Shown: in pieces, positions 1 through 8,511 of the stretch
Layout: every line of letters begins with the position of its first letter
Numbering within the stretch: position 1 is the stretch's first letter
Source: Stramenopiles sp. TOSAG23-3
Lineage: Eukaryota > Sar
Assembly: GCA_900128585.1 (NCBI GenBank)
Contig: LT642342.1
Span: 1 to 22,165, forward strand
DNA length: 22,165 nucleotides
Direction: 5' to 3'
Notes under the pieces: generated by a model
The model's database searches: none
What the model was told of the DNA's origin: nothing
Seen by the model: only the letters and a program-made list of their open reading frames with translations
Program-made: the position numbers and the translations under genes

Positions 1-322
1 AGAAGAAGAAGAAGAAGAAGAAGAAGAAGAAGAAGAAGAAGAAGAAGAAGAAGAAGAAGAAGAAGAAGAAGAAGAAAGAGAAGAAAGAAGAAGAAAGAAG
101 AAGAAAGAAGAAGAAGAAGGAAGAAGAAGAAGAAGAAGAAGGAAGAAGAAGGAAGAAGAAGAAGAAAGAAAAAGAAGAAAGAAGAAGAAGAAGAAAGAAG
201 AAGAAGAAGGAAGAAGAAGAAGAAGAAGAAGGAAGAAGAAGAAGAAGAAGAAGAAAGAAAAAGAAGAAAGAAGAAGAAGAAGAACAAGAGAGAAGAAGAG
301 AGAAGAAGAAGAAGAAAAAAAA
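1..322. repeat. Long GAA-type polypurine tract, open at the left edge
   Basis: The + strand is almost pure purine here: perfect (AGA)n for about the first 75 bases, then GAA units broken by GGAA, GAAA and GAGA variants, with a single C at 285. The tract begins before the window. Long GAA.TTC runs of this kind can form triplex (H-DNA) structures, are unstable in length and are hard to assemble. It encodes nothing I would call a gene. It lies upstream of nagA on the same strand sense as the other purine tracts at 4115 and 4375. Confidence 0.95.
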
Positions 323-329
323 CAAACAA

Positions 330-642
330 TATAGTCTATTATAATACGGTATTAAATACCTGTTTACAGGTTGACAGGTTGATAATACACCTTGGTACCG
401 TAGCGCCCAAAAAAAAAATTAATAATAATAATAAATATAATGCTTCTTCTTCAGATGTGAGAATAAATTTATAAGCAACATGGAAAATGTAGAAGTTAGA
501 TTTACATTGCGTACAGTTTTTAAACGGTGATTATACCGAATCTGGTCTGAAAAATAAAAAAAAGAATACATCGTGCCGTTTTCTCCCATACAGTCGCGTT
601 CGTCCCCACACCCGCGGTGTTAACGCTAAAACTACATATAGT
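330..642. other. 5' flank of nagA with TAGTCTA/TACGGTA/GGTACCGTA motifs
   Basis: This is AT-rich sequence between the GAA tract and the nagA ATG. Positions 330-405 hold a chain of short motifs that recur elsewhere in the window: TATAGTCTA, ATACGGTAT, AAATACCTG, ACAGGTTGACAGG and TTGGTACCGTAG. Positions 420-440 are an (AAT)n stretch. The nagA frame stays open upstream from 493 to the ATG at 643 but contains no ATG, so I read it as 5' UTR; an unseen upstream exon or a non-AUG start is not excluded. No clear TATA box was chosen. Confidence 0.5.
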
Positions 643-2700
643 ATGGCGTCCGTTGCGTCCGGGGCTGTCTCGGGTGACGAACGGAGGTCGTATCCAAACA
701 TAGAGATCCACACGAATGCCAAGGCGGGATATACAGTGCCGGCTCTGGATGCGAGTAGAAATATAATTATACACTTAAAAGGATTTGCTAGTTATTTGGA
801 ATTCAATAAACATATAGAAACGAGGAACCTAGGAGATTTTTTGGTAGCGTTTGTGGCCGAAAAGTTAACCAAGGATTTCCTGACCGTAACCATAGTGTGG
901 GATGGTGATACGTACAACCAGAACAGTTTTACGGCGTTGATACCCAGGTTATGCAAGGCTGTACTGCCCAGAAAGACTTTTCTCGTCGCCTTTGTACAGC
1001 GTTGCGACAAATACAACACCAAAGATAGTTTTCTGAAAAGCTGGGGGGGTACGGGTATGCCGATTACGCTGTATTTGACCCAGAATTTTGGTGGGTATGA
1101 AAGCAATGACCCTTTCGCGCTCCTTGGTCAGTTTGCTTTGAATTGTACAGGATCCGAGTGCGTAGTATCATTTGGGGGTGGCAATTGCGTCAAGCAAGAA
1201 TACGAGCTGGGGAGTCGTGTGGCTGTCCAGTGGTATGTGTTTCCAGCGTCCAGGTACCATAAAAAGAAAGGGTACTGGGAGTCCGCCTCACTCGCAATTC
1301 ACTACTATAGTATGTCGAACATACACCTTCAAACGTTGGAATCAAAGACGAAGCAGGGTAAGGCGGGACGAACGGAGAGAACCCTTCCTACCACCGTTCG
1401 AGTGACCAATATCATCTTGCTGCGAAAAGACCGATTTTTACAAAATGAAGATTTGTGGTTTCACTTGTACGAGTTCTCTGATAGGAAAGGGCGAAAGTCA
1501 GAAGTCATCGATGCCCAAGGACATTTTTGGAAAGCATCAAAGGAAGGGCTCGACTTCGCTGCCGACATAGTCATCGACGGTCATGGCTGCATTTGTTGTC
1601 CAGGTTTCGTCGACTTGCAACTAAATGGGGCATTTGGTGTTGACTTTACAAACATGGATTTAACAGCAGGGGGGGTGAATAAAGTCTGTGAAGGCATCTT
1701 AGCCCATGGGGTAACTTCATTTCTCCCGACCGTCATTACTTCGCCGTCTGCAACGTACCATACCGTGCTTCCCGTACTGCGGTCTGTAAAAAAGGATCAG
1801 GAAGGCGAGGAGTACGGCAACCATCCGAAGGGCGCACGGATATTAGGTGTCCATCTCGAAGGACCATTTATAAACCGAGAGAAAAAAGGTGCCCACGACG
1901 CCAATTTTATACAACGCTCGGCAGACAATTTGGTAGAGGTGTACGGTTCCGACAACATGGCTGAGGTAAAACTTGTCACGATAGCGCCGGAAATCCCGGG
2001 CGCGTTAGCGGCAATACAAAAGTTGACAGACAGTGGCATTGTGGCTTCAATTGGTCACACTATGAGTAGCCTAGAAGACGGCATTCGTGCGTGCGAAAGG
2101 GGTGCACGCAAAATAACGCACCTGTTCAACGCAATGAATGCATTTCACCACCGAGACCCGGGCATTGTAGGATTGCTGGGCCTTCAAAGTCAGAATAGAA
2201 TCAACTACGGCATTATTCCAGATGGTTTTCACGCCCACCCTAGCAGCGTAAAAATTGCGTATGACGCTCACCCTTCAGGGGCAATTTTGGTGACTGATGC
2301 CATATGTGCTATGGGTCTAAACATAGGCAATCACAAATTAGGAACGAAGGAAGTTACAATTTCAGAGAGTACTACGTTGGAGGGTCGAAAAGGAAAAAAA
2401 GCCTTCGTCACAGCGTCTCCAGGCACCCTGGCAGGGTCGGTTGTCTCTATGATAGAGGGCGTCATCAATTTCAAAGCCTTCACCAAATGTAAGATTGAGG
2501 AAGCGCTGTATGCAGCGTCTTTTTCGCCTGCCGAAACAATACACGCTGATAAACGGAAGGGTCACCTGAATTTTGGTGCCGACGCAGACTTTCTTCTCCT
2601 TGATCCAAATGTCTATTCAGTAGTTAGCACGTTCGTGGATGGAAGAAAAGTTTACGAAGCCGAAGAGACGGACAAACTTCAGGTTGTTTGCAACAATTAG
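643..2700 (+). CDS. nagA: N-acetylglucosamine-6-phosphate deacetylase with unknown N-terminal domain
   Basis: The enzyme removes acetate from GlcNAc-6-phosphate to give glucosamine-6-phosphate, a cytosolic step of amino-sugar breakdown or recycling. The amidohydrolase core spans about residues 250-685. Seen directly: CPGFVDLQLNG (319-329), HLEGPF with metal ligand E406, GHT with H472, THLFNAMNAFHH with H493, DGFH with H530, and TDA with catalytic D552. These match NagA/AMDHD2 ligands in order, so it should be active. At 685 aa it is far longer than the usual 380-410. Residues about 1-225 form an extra domain of alternating hydrophobic strands, with VWDGD (85-89) and SFGGGN (176-181) motifs, that I do not recognise. 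The start is the first ATG in an open frame, with A at -3. The next enzyme, nagB, lies tail to tail 206 bp away. A possible AATAAA poly(A) signal lies at 2762-2767. Confidence 0.93.
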   Translation: MASVASGAVSGDERRSYPNIEIHTNAKAGYTVPALDASRNIIIHLKGFASYLEFNKHIETRNLGDFLVAFVAEKLTKDFLTVTIVWDGDTYNQNSFTALIPRLCKAVLPRKTFLVAFVQRCDKYNTKDSFLKSWGGTGMPITLYLTQNFGGYESNDPFALLGQFALNCTGSECVVSFGGGNCVKQEYELGSRVAVQWYVFPASRYHKKKGYWESASLAIHYYSMSNIHLQTLESKTKQGKAGRTERTLPTTVRVTNIILLRKDRFLQNEDLWFHLYEFSDRKGRKSEVIDAQGHFWKASKEGLDFAADIVIDGHGCICCPGFVDLQLNGAFGVDFTNMDLTAGGVNKVCEGILAHGVTSFLPTVITSPSATYHTVLPVLRSVKKDQEGEEYGNHPKGARILGVHLEGPFINREKKGAHDANFIQRSADNLVEVYGSDNMAEVKLVTIAPEIPGALAAIQKLTDSGIVASIGHTMSSLEDGIRACERGARKITHLFNAMNAFHHRDPGIVGLLGLQSQNRINYGIIPDGFHAHPSSVKIAYDAHPSGAILVTDAICAMGLNIGNHKLGTKEVTISESTTLEGRKGKKAFVTASPGTLAGSVVSMIEGVINFKAFTKCKIEEALYAASFSPAETIHADKRKGHLNFGADADFLLLDPNVYSVVSTFVDGRKVYEAEETDKLQVVCNN

Positions 2701-2761
2701 ATGGAAGAGGGGGGGAGGGACAGCAACTTTGTGCCTACCACTGAATATAAATGTTTTAAAC

Positions 2762-2767
2762 AATAAA
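2762..2767 (+). terminator. Candidate poly(A) signal AATAAA for nagA
   Basis: An exact AATAAA lies 62 bases after the nagA stop, inside the 206-bp convergent spacer. I found no equally placed AATAAA after the other genes, so this may be chance rather than the organism's usual signal. A TGTAA at about 2804-2808 is an alternative of the green-algal type. Confidence 0.3.
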
Positions 2768-2906
2768 CATGTGACACGAGTGCGTTATTTTTGAATGGAT
2801 ATTGTAATATATATCTTACGAAGTACGAGCATAATCAAAACACTGTTTAAGAATGACAAATAAAATGAAAAATGTACGCCCGTTATTCGTGGTGCGACCT
2901 AAGGTC

Positions 2907-3821
2907 TTAAACTTTTGGTGCTGCTCTTTTGCGCTTGTTTCCAACCGGCGAAGCAATGCGGGGACTGCCGATCCGCGGGGTAATGGTCCGAAGCGCTGCT
3001 CCGGTGTCCCCGATCATCGGTATTTTTAACTTTTTGTTGGTTTGCTGTAAGCCTTTAAAATATTTTACAGTTTTCACGCGCAATTCAAGCGTCGCGTCTT
3101 CATCGCATACGATCATTGCCCTCGGGTGCATCTGAATGGCAGAGACCGTCCACATGTGGTTCACCCCCTCTTCAATGCATTTGGTGAGCGCCAATGCCTT
3201 TTTTGCTCCCGTAATAATAATGAGCACTTCGCGAGCATCCATGACGGTCCCGACACCGACAGTAAGAGCCATCTTGGGAACTTTTGAAATGTCTCCACCA
3301 AAAAAACGTGCGTTAGCAAGTATAGTATCGTACGCTAATGTTTTTACTCGGGTCCGGCTGGTCAAACTGCTCCCTGGCTCGTTGAACGCAACGTGGCCGT
3401 CCGGGCCTATGCCACCGAGAAACAGCTCTATGCCGCCGTAAGTGGCAATTTTGTCTTCGAAACGCAAGCATTCGGTTTGTAAATCTGCTGCGTTGCCGTC
3501 TAAAATGTTGACGTTCGACGGCTTGATGTTGACCTTGGAAAATAAATGCTTCCACATGAAACTATGGTAAGACTCCGGATGATCGTGCGGAATTTCGCAA
3601 TATTCATCCATGTTGAACGTTACTACGTGCTCAAAACTCAGCTGGTTATGCAAGTGGTAATCAACGAGCTTTTCGTACGTCTTAATAGGCGTGCTCCCAG
3701 TTGGAAGGCCAAGAACAAACGGCTTGTCTTCTGTTGGACCAAACTCGGCAATCCTCTTTCGCACATATTCGGCGACATAATCGCCGACTTTGCTGTCGTC
3801 GTCGTGAATAACCAAACGCAT
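2907..3821 (-). CDS. nagB: Glucosamine-6-phosphate deaminase/isomerase
   Basis: The enzyme converts glucosamine-6-phosphate to fructose-6-phosphate and ammonia, feeding amino sugar into glycolysis. Seen in order: GLPTGSTP (residues 38-45, phosphate loop), FNMDEYC (69-75) with D72, GGIGPDGHVAFNEPGSS (136-152) with D141, H143 and E148, then SRTRVKTLAYDTI and ANARFF. The four acidic/histidine residues fall at exactly the E. coli NagB numbers. Residues 1-270 cover the whole fold; at 304 aa it exceeds the usual 266-289 by a tail containing PRIGSPRIASP and a basic KRKR stretch, possibly regulatory or localising (inference). The ATG has G at -3. It is convergent with nagA, the preceding step of the same pathway, and head to head with the ZIP4-like gene across a 1221-bp repeat-rich spacer. 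Confidence 0.96.
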   Translation of the reverse strand: MRLVIHDDDSKVGDYVAEYVRKRIAEFGPTEDKPFVLGLPTGSTPIKTYEKLVDYHLHNQLSFEHVVTFNMDEYCEIPHDHPESYHSFMWKHLFSKVNIKPSNVNILDGNAADLQTECLRFEDKIATYGGIELFLGGIGPDGHVAFNEPGSSLTSRTRVKTLAYDTILANARFFGGDISKVPKMALTVGVGTVMDAREVLIIITGAKKALALTKCIEEGVNHMWTVSAIQMHPRAMIVCDEDATLELRVKTVKYFKGLQQTNKKLKIPMIGDTGAALRTITPRIGSPRIASPVGNKRKRAAPKV

Positions 3822-4114
3822 TTCTGTCGAATCTCTCTGTACAACACGTGCTTGTTCTCAAAAGGGGACGGGGAGGGCAATATCGCAAATGGAATCGATG
3901 TGTGGTGCGTATTTGATAAACAATTATTTGGTATGATCCAAAATTATTTATTTTTTAAATACATGGCATGAATTTAAATTGTTTTATGTTAGATTTTGTT
4001 TATGAGTTCAACAAAGAAAGATCTTTCAATTAACAAAAGTTCAAAAAAAATATAATTAATAATTAAATAAAAATAATTATTTATTATTAGTCTCTAATAC
4101 GGTATAAAATATAT

Positions 4115-4152
4115 GAGAAGAAGAAGAAGAAAAGAAGAAGAAAAAAAAAAGA
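4115..4152. repeat. Short GAA/poly(A) purine tract followed by poly(T)
   Basis: GAGAAG(AAG)n passes into a run of A and is followed directly by 13 T (4153-4165), so A-run and T-run form a small potential hairpin. The tract lies just after the TAATACGGTAT motif, a mirror-like arrangement to the left edge, where the GAA tract lies just before the same motif. Confidence 0.8.
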
Positions 4153-4374
4153 TTTTTTTTTTTTTGATAATTTTTTTATTATTGTACTTTTAGATGGATC
4201 TTAAATTACATTATATTAACTGTAATAGTTAAACTTTTTCTTAACTAATGTTCATTTGTTCCTTATTACACAGTACAGTATTGCCATCTCATAATAATGG
4301 CTTCCTGGAATGTTTCCTTGTACGACGTCATATGATTTAAAGTAGATTTTCTGGTGACGAAGAAGTCGTCTCTC

Positions 4375-4616
4375 AAAAGAAGAAAGAAGAAGAAAGAAGA
4401 AAGAAGAAACAAGAAACAAGAAAGAAGAAAGAAGAAACAAGAAACAAGAAACAAGAAACAAGAAACAAGAAACAAGAAAGAAGAAAGAAGAAAAGAAGAA
4501 AAGAAGAAAGACGAAAAGAAGAAAATAAGAAGAAAAGAAGAAAAGAAGAAAAGTAGAAAAGAAGAAAAGAAGAAAAGTAGAAAAGAAGAAAAGAAGAAAA
4601 GAAGAAAAAAAAGAAG
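4375..4616. repeat. Compound polypurine minisatellite (7-mer and 8-mer units)
   Basis: About 240 bases of + strand purine-rich repeat. The unit changes along the tract: GAAGAAA types at the left, then a 7-base AAACAAG unit around 4434-4478, then an 8-base GAAGAAAA unit from about 4490 to 4610 with sparse T and C substitutions. The change of unit length suggests growth by slippage and unequal exchange. Long frames across it on both strands are low-complexity Lys/Arg/Glu or Phe/Ser/Leu runs and are not genes. Confidence 0.93.
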
Positions 4617-5042
4617 CAATTAAGAATATAGTAGCTATTTTATACAAAATACAAAATACAATCCATCCATGGCATAATAATGTATTTAGAATACCAACTG
4701 GGTACATATAAGCTGTCTATCTTTCTAGAAACTAATAAATAAAAAGGTCAAATCAATCAAATCAGCGAAGAAATTCAACATGTTGTATGCTATTCTTTCA
4801 GTATTATTATTCGGTCTAGCTAGACTACTTAATTCACAACTAATAAGTCTACAATGCTATACTGATGCAAATATAATTTATTACGACACGAAGAAAGAAG
4901 AAGAGGAGTGTATTTTTTTTGGTGAGGCTAATTTCATTGTTTACTTCTGTTCATACGATATAATCAAAAAGGTTTTTATTAATTTAGATTGAAAGATGAA
5001 AAACAAATTTAGTTCATTGAAGCATATTTACGAGATTAGAAT

Positions 5043-8000
5043 ATGTCGAATTTTACTAAAACAACGTTACCTGAACCAATTATAGGGATTAGCGGCCCTG
5101 ACAACACGCCAAATCCAAAGCGCCCAGGCCTGACTTGCATCCACGAAGCAAAGCTGCTGATGGAAAAATTGCAAAAGTACGGGGGTAGAGAACGGACGCC
5201 CTCGGAGTGGTATTCGTCCATGTCCTTCAGTGCCGGTAGAATCATAGACATGATTGTAAAAATGAAAAGACAGGTAAAATTAATCGGGAAAGAAACGGAG
5301 AAAAAGCTAGAAGAGACTGGAGTCACGATCTTCAACGCTGCGCAGAAAGCGCTTGCAGAACGAAGTGAGAACGGGACCTACGTGCTCGCGCAACTTTATG
5401 AATTGAGTGCCGAGATATTAGCCTACTGCGACCATGAAGTTTTGCCAACGTCAAAGATTTATATGTCTGCGTCAGCAACTTTCGAGGAGGCGAAACGTTC
5501 GGATTGTACGCCCGTATCACTCGATAGAGATATGCTGTGCCTGAACAAAGCCATCGAGGTTTTCGACAAGGGATGCTCAAAACGGGGCTCAGCCGTAACT
5601 TCGAAGGATGCTTTCCTGCTACTCTCTCACCGGCAGCATATGTATTTGTCTAAAGCAAAACTTCTTTGTCTTGATCATTCGTGTGAAAAAGATGAAATTG
5701 CTTTCGAATGTTTGACGCAATTGGTGAAGATGCACCCATTTCCGCAGACGCACGCTCTTGACGTTCTCCGGCTTGCCTTCGACAACGGTTCGCAGTGGCA
5801 GCAAGAGTCCAAGTACGAACAGGCCATAAAGTGGTTCCATTTTGTCAAGGACATTTACTGTCAAACGTGCCGTAGGCCGGAAAGCCAAGACGACAATGAA
5901 AAGGGCGCGGGCGCCTCTGAAGAATTAAACAAGATGAGCATTTCGAAATCTTTGGTCGCAAATTCCGTGTTTGCCATTGCTTTCATATCTGTAAGCTCCT
6001 CCGACGATATTGACATTTCGAACCATTCTATTGTTGAATACGAGCAAACAATGAGGTCTCTCGGTGTTCATGCCGGTGTCCAACCCCGCGATTCGGCCTA
6101 CGTTCCAGGGTCAACGCTGTTGAAGTTACAATTGTGCATGGGTCAAAACAAAAAAGACAAGGGCCACACTATATTTTCGGAAATGCTAGCAGAGTTTCAA
6201 AATTTCGCGGCAAAAGGAGCAGAAGGAACACAGAACAGAATAGGTTACACCGAGCTGATAAAATGCGTGACAGCTTTGTCTGAGTTTGGCAAGTACGCCG
6301 ACAAGGACGTCGAAAATATCAGAACTGTGCTGCATTTGGACAAAGTGGAACCGAACGAACGGTCGATTGCTTATTGGGCGTTCATTGAGAGCCTGCACCA
6401 CTCCAAAATATTGTATCAGAACCCTAAGGTTTTCAAGATATTTTTTGACATCGCAACGAAATTGCAGGAAGAGGGCACGGGGCAACAAACTACGAACGGT
6501 GGTCCTCGCGCTGTGAATCAAAGCTTCAAGTATTTAGTCTCCCTTTTGTGCACCGTGGCGCTAGGGCTTGCTGAGCACAGGGAGTTTGGAAGTAGCAAAG
6601 ATGTTCTGAAATTGATTTTGACCATATCGATGAAAGAGAGATACACCAAAATTGAGAACGAAAACATTTACCTGCTCTGCGCCCACGTTCACTGTTTGGC
6701 TGGAGACCACGACGCATGCCTGATGCATGCCACAAAATGTGCGGCTGACTGCTTTGATAAGCATTTTATATACTTTAAATGCATGCTGGCGCAAGGTGAT
6801 CGGGAAGGGACAAAAGCGGCGTTGAAAAGGTGCCTCCAAAGTCAAGATATCACCGAGAGCAGAATTGTCGGGCTCTTGTTCGAAGTGAAACGGTCCGAAG
6901 AATCGCAACTGTGCGAGCAGGTAATGATAAAACTTCTTAAACAGACCGATGGGCTATCGGTTGGTTCTCTCCAAGTTTCATCCAAGGGAAAATTGGCAGC
7001 AAGTTTGATGAAGCTGCTTTCTGACCGCTTGGCAATGCCGAGCACAGAGAAATCAAGCCGTAATAAGGATACGTACGCGTCGTGTTTGGAAGGGCTCAAA
7101 GCCTGCAATGATTGTCTCCAATTGACCGCAGAAGTAAATGCATTCGGTTCTGCAGAAGATCGTAAATATGTTGTGAAAACTTGTGTAACTATAGCCTCGA
7201 ACGCTTGCTCGTCCGATAATGTAGAGTTTGGCAGACAGATTTACCACAACGTAAAGGTGTTTCAGGATTTATGCGAGCACAAAGTTCTCCCCGACGAACA
7301 TATAGATATTTTAACCATCTGTGCTCTTGTCAAAGATTTTCGAAACAAAGATCCTGGCACTGACACTGCAGCGTCTAGAAAGCAGCGAGAGGGAATACTG
7401 CATGCTTTGCAAGACCTAGGGAAGGCAGACACGAGCGTGACGGGGGCGGTCGGCGATGATCCAAACAGTCGTGGGAAAGTAGTTTACCTTTCGCGGGTAT
7501 TCGAAATAGTCATTCTGGCGTTGGCGCCTAGATCGAAGAAAAGGTTTCGCAACCTGCTGAAGCTGCGCGCTGCTGACGGCGAGTTTTGCTCTACTGCGTT
7601 TTTCGATGATTTATTCGAGGAGTGTTGTTTCATGAACGCGGAAAAGCATGCGCTAATACATATTCTGGAGGCACAGTTACATCATGAAATGAAGTCATCA
7701 ACGACTTCGAAAACACTGGCAACAATATTTCGAAGGTTGTGCCATTACATTGGCTGCGATAACGCAAACGATTACTTTACACAAGCGTTGCAAATAGCAA
7801 AAACCATGCATTCCTACCCATCCGAAGAAGCAGATTGGATGGTTCGAACTCTTTGGAACCATGGTGTTGAATTGTCGCAACAAGCGCGGCATGATCAATT
7901 TGGTGTATCACTTTCCAGAGCGAGCTCTGAACCCGGGTGGTACTTTGAAAGTGCTATAGACTTTGCGGAATACGCGGACACGCAACTTCAACGAAGGCTT

Positions 8001-8096
8001 CAAGAGCTGTACAAACAATACAAAGGTAGGTCACACCTTTCATCGAGGAATGCAAGGCTTTCTAAATCTAAGAACAAGTCCGGATTTGATTTTTAA
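5043..8096 (+). CDS. ZIP4/SPO22/TEX11-like TPR-type meiotic protein (probable)
   Basis: A 1017-aa, almost wholly helical protein. I identify it by pattern, not by a single catalytic motif. Residues about 236-275 (ALDVLRLAFDNG...SKYEQAIKWFHFVKDIY) are a TPR-like helix pair of the form seen in the SPO22 domain. The middle holds further helix pairs, including FIYFKCMLAQGDREGTKAAL. Residues 928-990 contain ADWMVRTLWNHGVEL followed by a second aromatic helix, like the W-x-x-x-x-x-WN-x-G signature near the C-terminus of TEX11/ZIP4. Family members are ZMM proteins that act as a hub for meiotic crossover formation on chromosomes. The length fits (about 900-1000 aa). The C-tail is basic and Ser/Lys-rich. 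The start is the first ATG, A at -3. Alternative: another TPR scaffold protein. No introns are visible, which is notable for so long a gene. Confidence 0.6.
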   Translation: MSNFTKTTLPEPIIGISGPDNTPNPKRPGLTCIHEAKLLMEKLQKYGGRERTPSEWYSSMSFSAGRIIDMIVKMKRQVKLIGKETEKKLEETGVTIFNAAQKALAERSENGTYVLAQLYELSAEILAYCDHEVLPTSKIYMSASATFEEAKRSDCTPVSLDRDMLCLNKAIEVFDKGCSKRGSAVTSKDAFLLLSHRQHMYLSKAKLLCLDHSCEKDEIAFECLTQLVKMHPFPQTHALDVLRLAFDNGSQWQQESKYEQAIKWFHFVKDIYCQTCRRPESQDDNEKGAGASEELNKMSISKSLVANSVFAIAFISVSSSDDIDISNHSIVEYEQTMRSLGVHAGVQPRDSAYVPGSTLLKLQLCMGQNKKDKGHTIFSEMLAEFQNFAAKGAEGTQNRIGYTELIKCVTALSEFGKYADKDVENIRTVLHLDKVEPNERSIAYWAFIESLHHSKILYQNPKVFKIFFDIATKLQEEGTGQQTTNGGPRAVNQSFKYLVSLLCTVALGLAEHREFGSSKDVLKLILTISMKERYTKIENENIYLLCAHVHCLAGDHDACLMHATKCAADCFDKHFIYFKCMLAQGDREGTKAALKRCLQSQDITESRIVGLLFEVKRSEESQLCEQVMIKLLKQTDGLSVGSLQVSSKGKLAASLMKLLSDRLAMPSTEKSSRNKDTYASCLEGLKACNDCLQLTAEVNAFGSAEDRKYVVKTCVTIASNACSSDNVEFGRQIYHNVKVFQDLCEHKVLPDEHIDILTICALVKDFRNKDPGTDTAASRKQREGILHALQDLGKADTSVTGAVGDDPNSRGKVVYLSRVFEIVILALAPRSKKRFRNLLKLRAADGEFCSTAFFDDLFEECCFMNAEKHALIHILEAQLHHEMKSSTTSKTLATIFRRLCHYIGCDNANDYFTQALQIAKTMHSYPSEEADWMVRTLWNHGVELSQQARHDQFGVSLSRASSEPGWYFESAIDFAEYADTQLQRRLQELYKQYKGRSHLSSRNARLSKSKNKSGFDF

Positions 8097-8511
8097 ATGA
8101 AGCAACGACAACTTTTTTCAAAATAAGATGTGCGCGTAGGTTTTGAACATCACTAACCCACCACAGCGGAATTATTATTTTTTCCTTTTCTCTCCTGCTC
8201 GCCCTGCTGTGTGTGGCTATTTTATTATATTTAATACAGTGTAATCAAATCCCCAATATTCCCTTAAATTTTCCCAATATTACCAATTATTAAGGCAAGA
8301 AATCCTACACTATTGAGGTGTAATTAAAATTACACCAATGTTATTTTTATGCTGTAATATCGGTTAAGAGGATGAAAATTTAAGGGAATATTGGGGATTT
8401 GATTACACAGTAACAACACCACAGCATTGTGATGGCTTCTTTCCGTAGTAATTGATAGGGAAACTAATAATTAGAATATCAATCAAACCCTATCAAATTT
8501 GATGTGTTCGA
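8097..8511. other. Convergent spacer containing a MITE
   Basis: This is the 3' flank of both the ZIP4-like and the PDZ genes. It is mostly occupied by the element at 8237-8410. Without that element it would be about 240 bp, close to the other convergent spacers. Near the PDZ stop, TTGATAGGG (8452-8460) and CCCTATCAA (8488-8496) can pair as a 9-bp stem with a 27-base loop. No AATAAA lies within 100 bases of either stop codon. Confidence 0.6.
8237..8410. mobile_element. Non-autonomous Tc1/mariner-type MITE, 174 bp
   Basis: Terminal inverted repeats are seen directly: 8240-8273 and 8374-8407 are perfect 34-base inverted copies starting TGTAATCAAATCCCC. Extending outward three bases (CAG at the left, CTG read inward from the right) gives 37-bp ends with one mismatch, and the element is then flanked on both sides by TA (8235-8236 and 8411-8412). 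CAGT-type ends with a TA target duplication are typical of Tc1/mariner elements. The interior has no coding capacity and contains a second perfect inverted repeat, GGTGTAATT/AATTACACC (8317-8336), so the whole element can fold into a long hairpin. The near-perfect ends suggest recent insertion. A 3-bp CAG duplication with 34-bp ends is the alternative reading. Confidence 0.85.

Larger units (their letters stand above)
3822..5042. other. Divergent intergenic spacer, AT- and purine-repeat-rich
   Basis: This is the head-to-head region of nagB and the ZIP4-like gene and must hold both promoters. It contains very AT-rich sequence (3950-4110), a motif copy TAGTCTCTAATACGGTAT (4089-4105), two purine tracts listed separately, a poly(T) run (4153-4165) and ACAGTACAGTAT (about 4271-4282). 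A small ATG frame at 4780-4992 (70 codons) starts with a signal-peptide-like hydrophobic stretch but has intergenic base composition and ends 50 bases before the ZIP4-like ATG; at most it is an upstream ORF. No defined promoter element can be assigned. Confidence 0.6.

Noticed and set aside
3546-3971. Plus-strand frame of 141 codons across the nagB 5' end
   Set aside because: It is antisense to confirmed nagB coding sequence and reads into AT-rich spacer.
4252-4707. Open frames on both strands through the purine tract (for example 4354-4623 plus, 4252-4707 minus)
   Set aside because: They are produced by a simple repeat that has no stop codons in either strand; the products are Lys/Glu or Phe/Ser/Leu low-complexity runs.
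4780-4992. 70-codon ATG frame with a signal-peptide-like start, just before the ZIP4-like gene
   Set aside because: Base composition is intergenic, it lies within the likely 5' leader of the next gene and has no recognisable features beyond the hydrophobic start. An upstream ORF remains possible.
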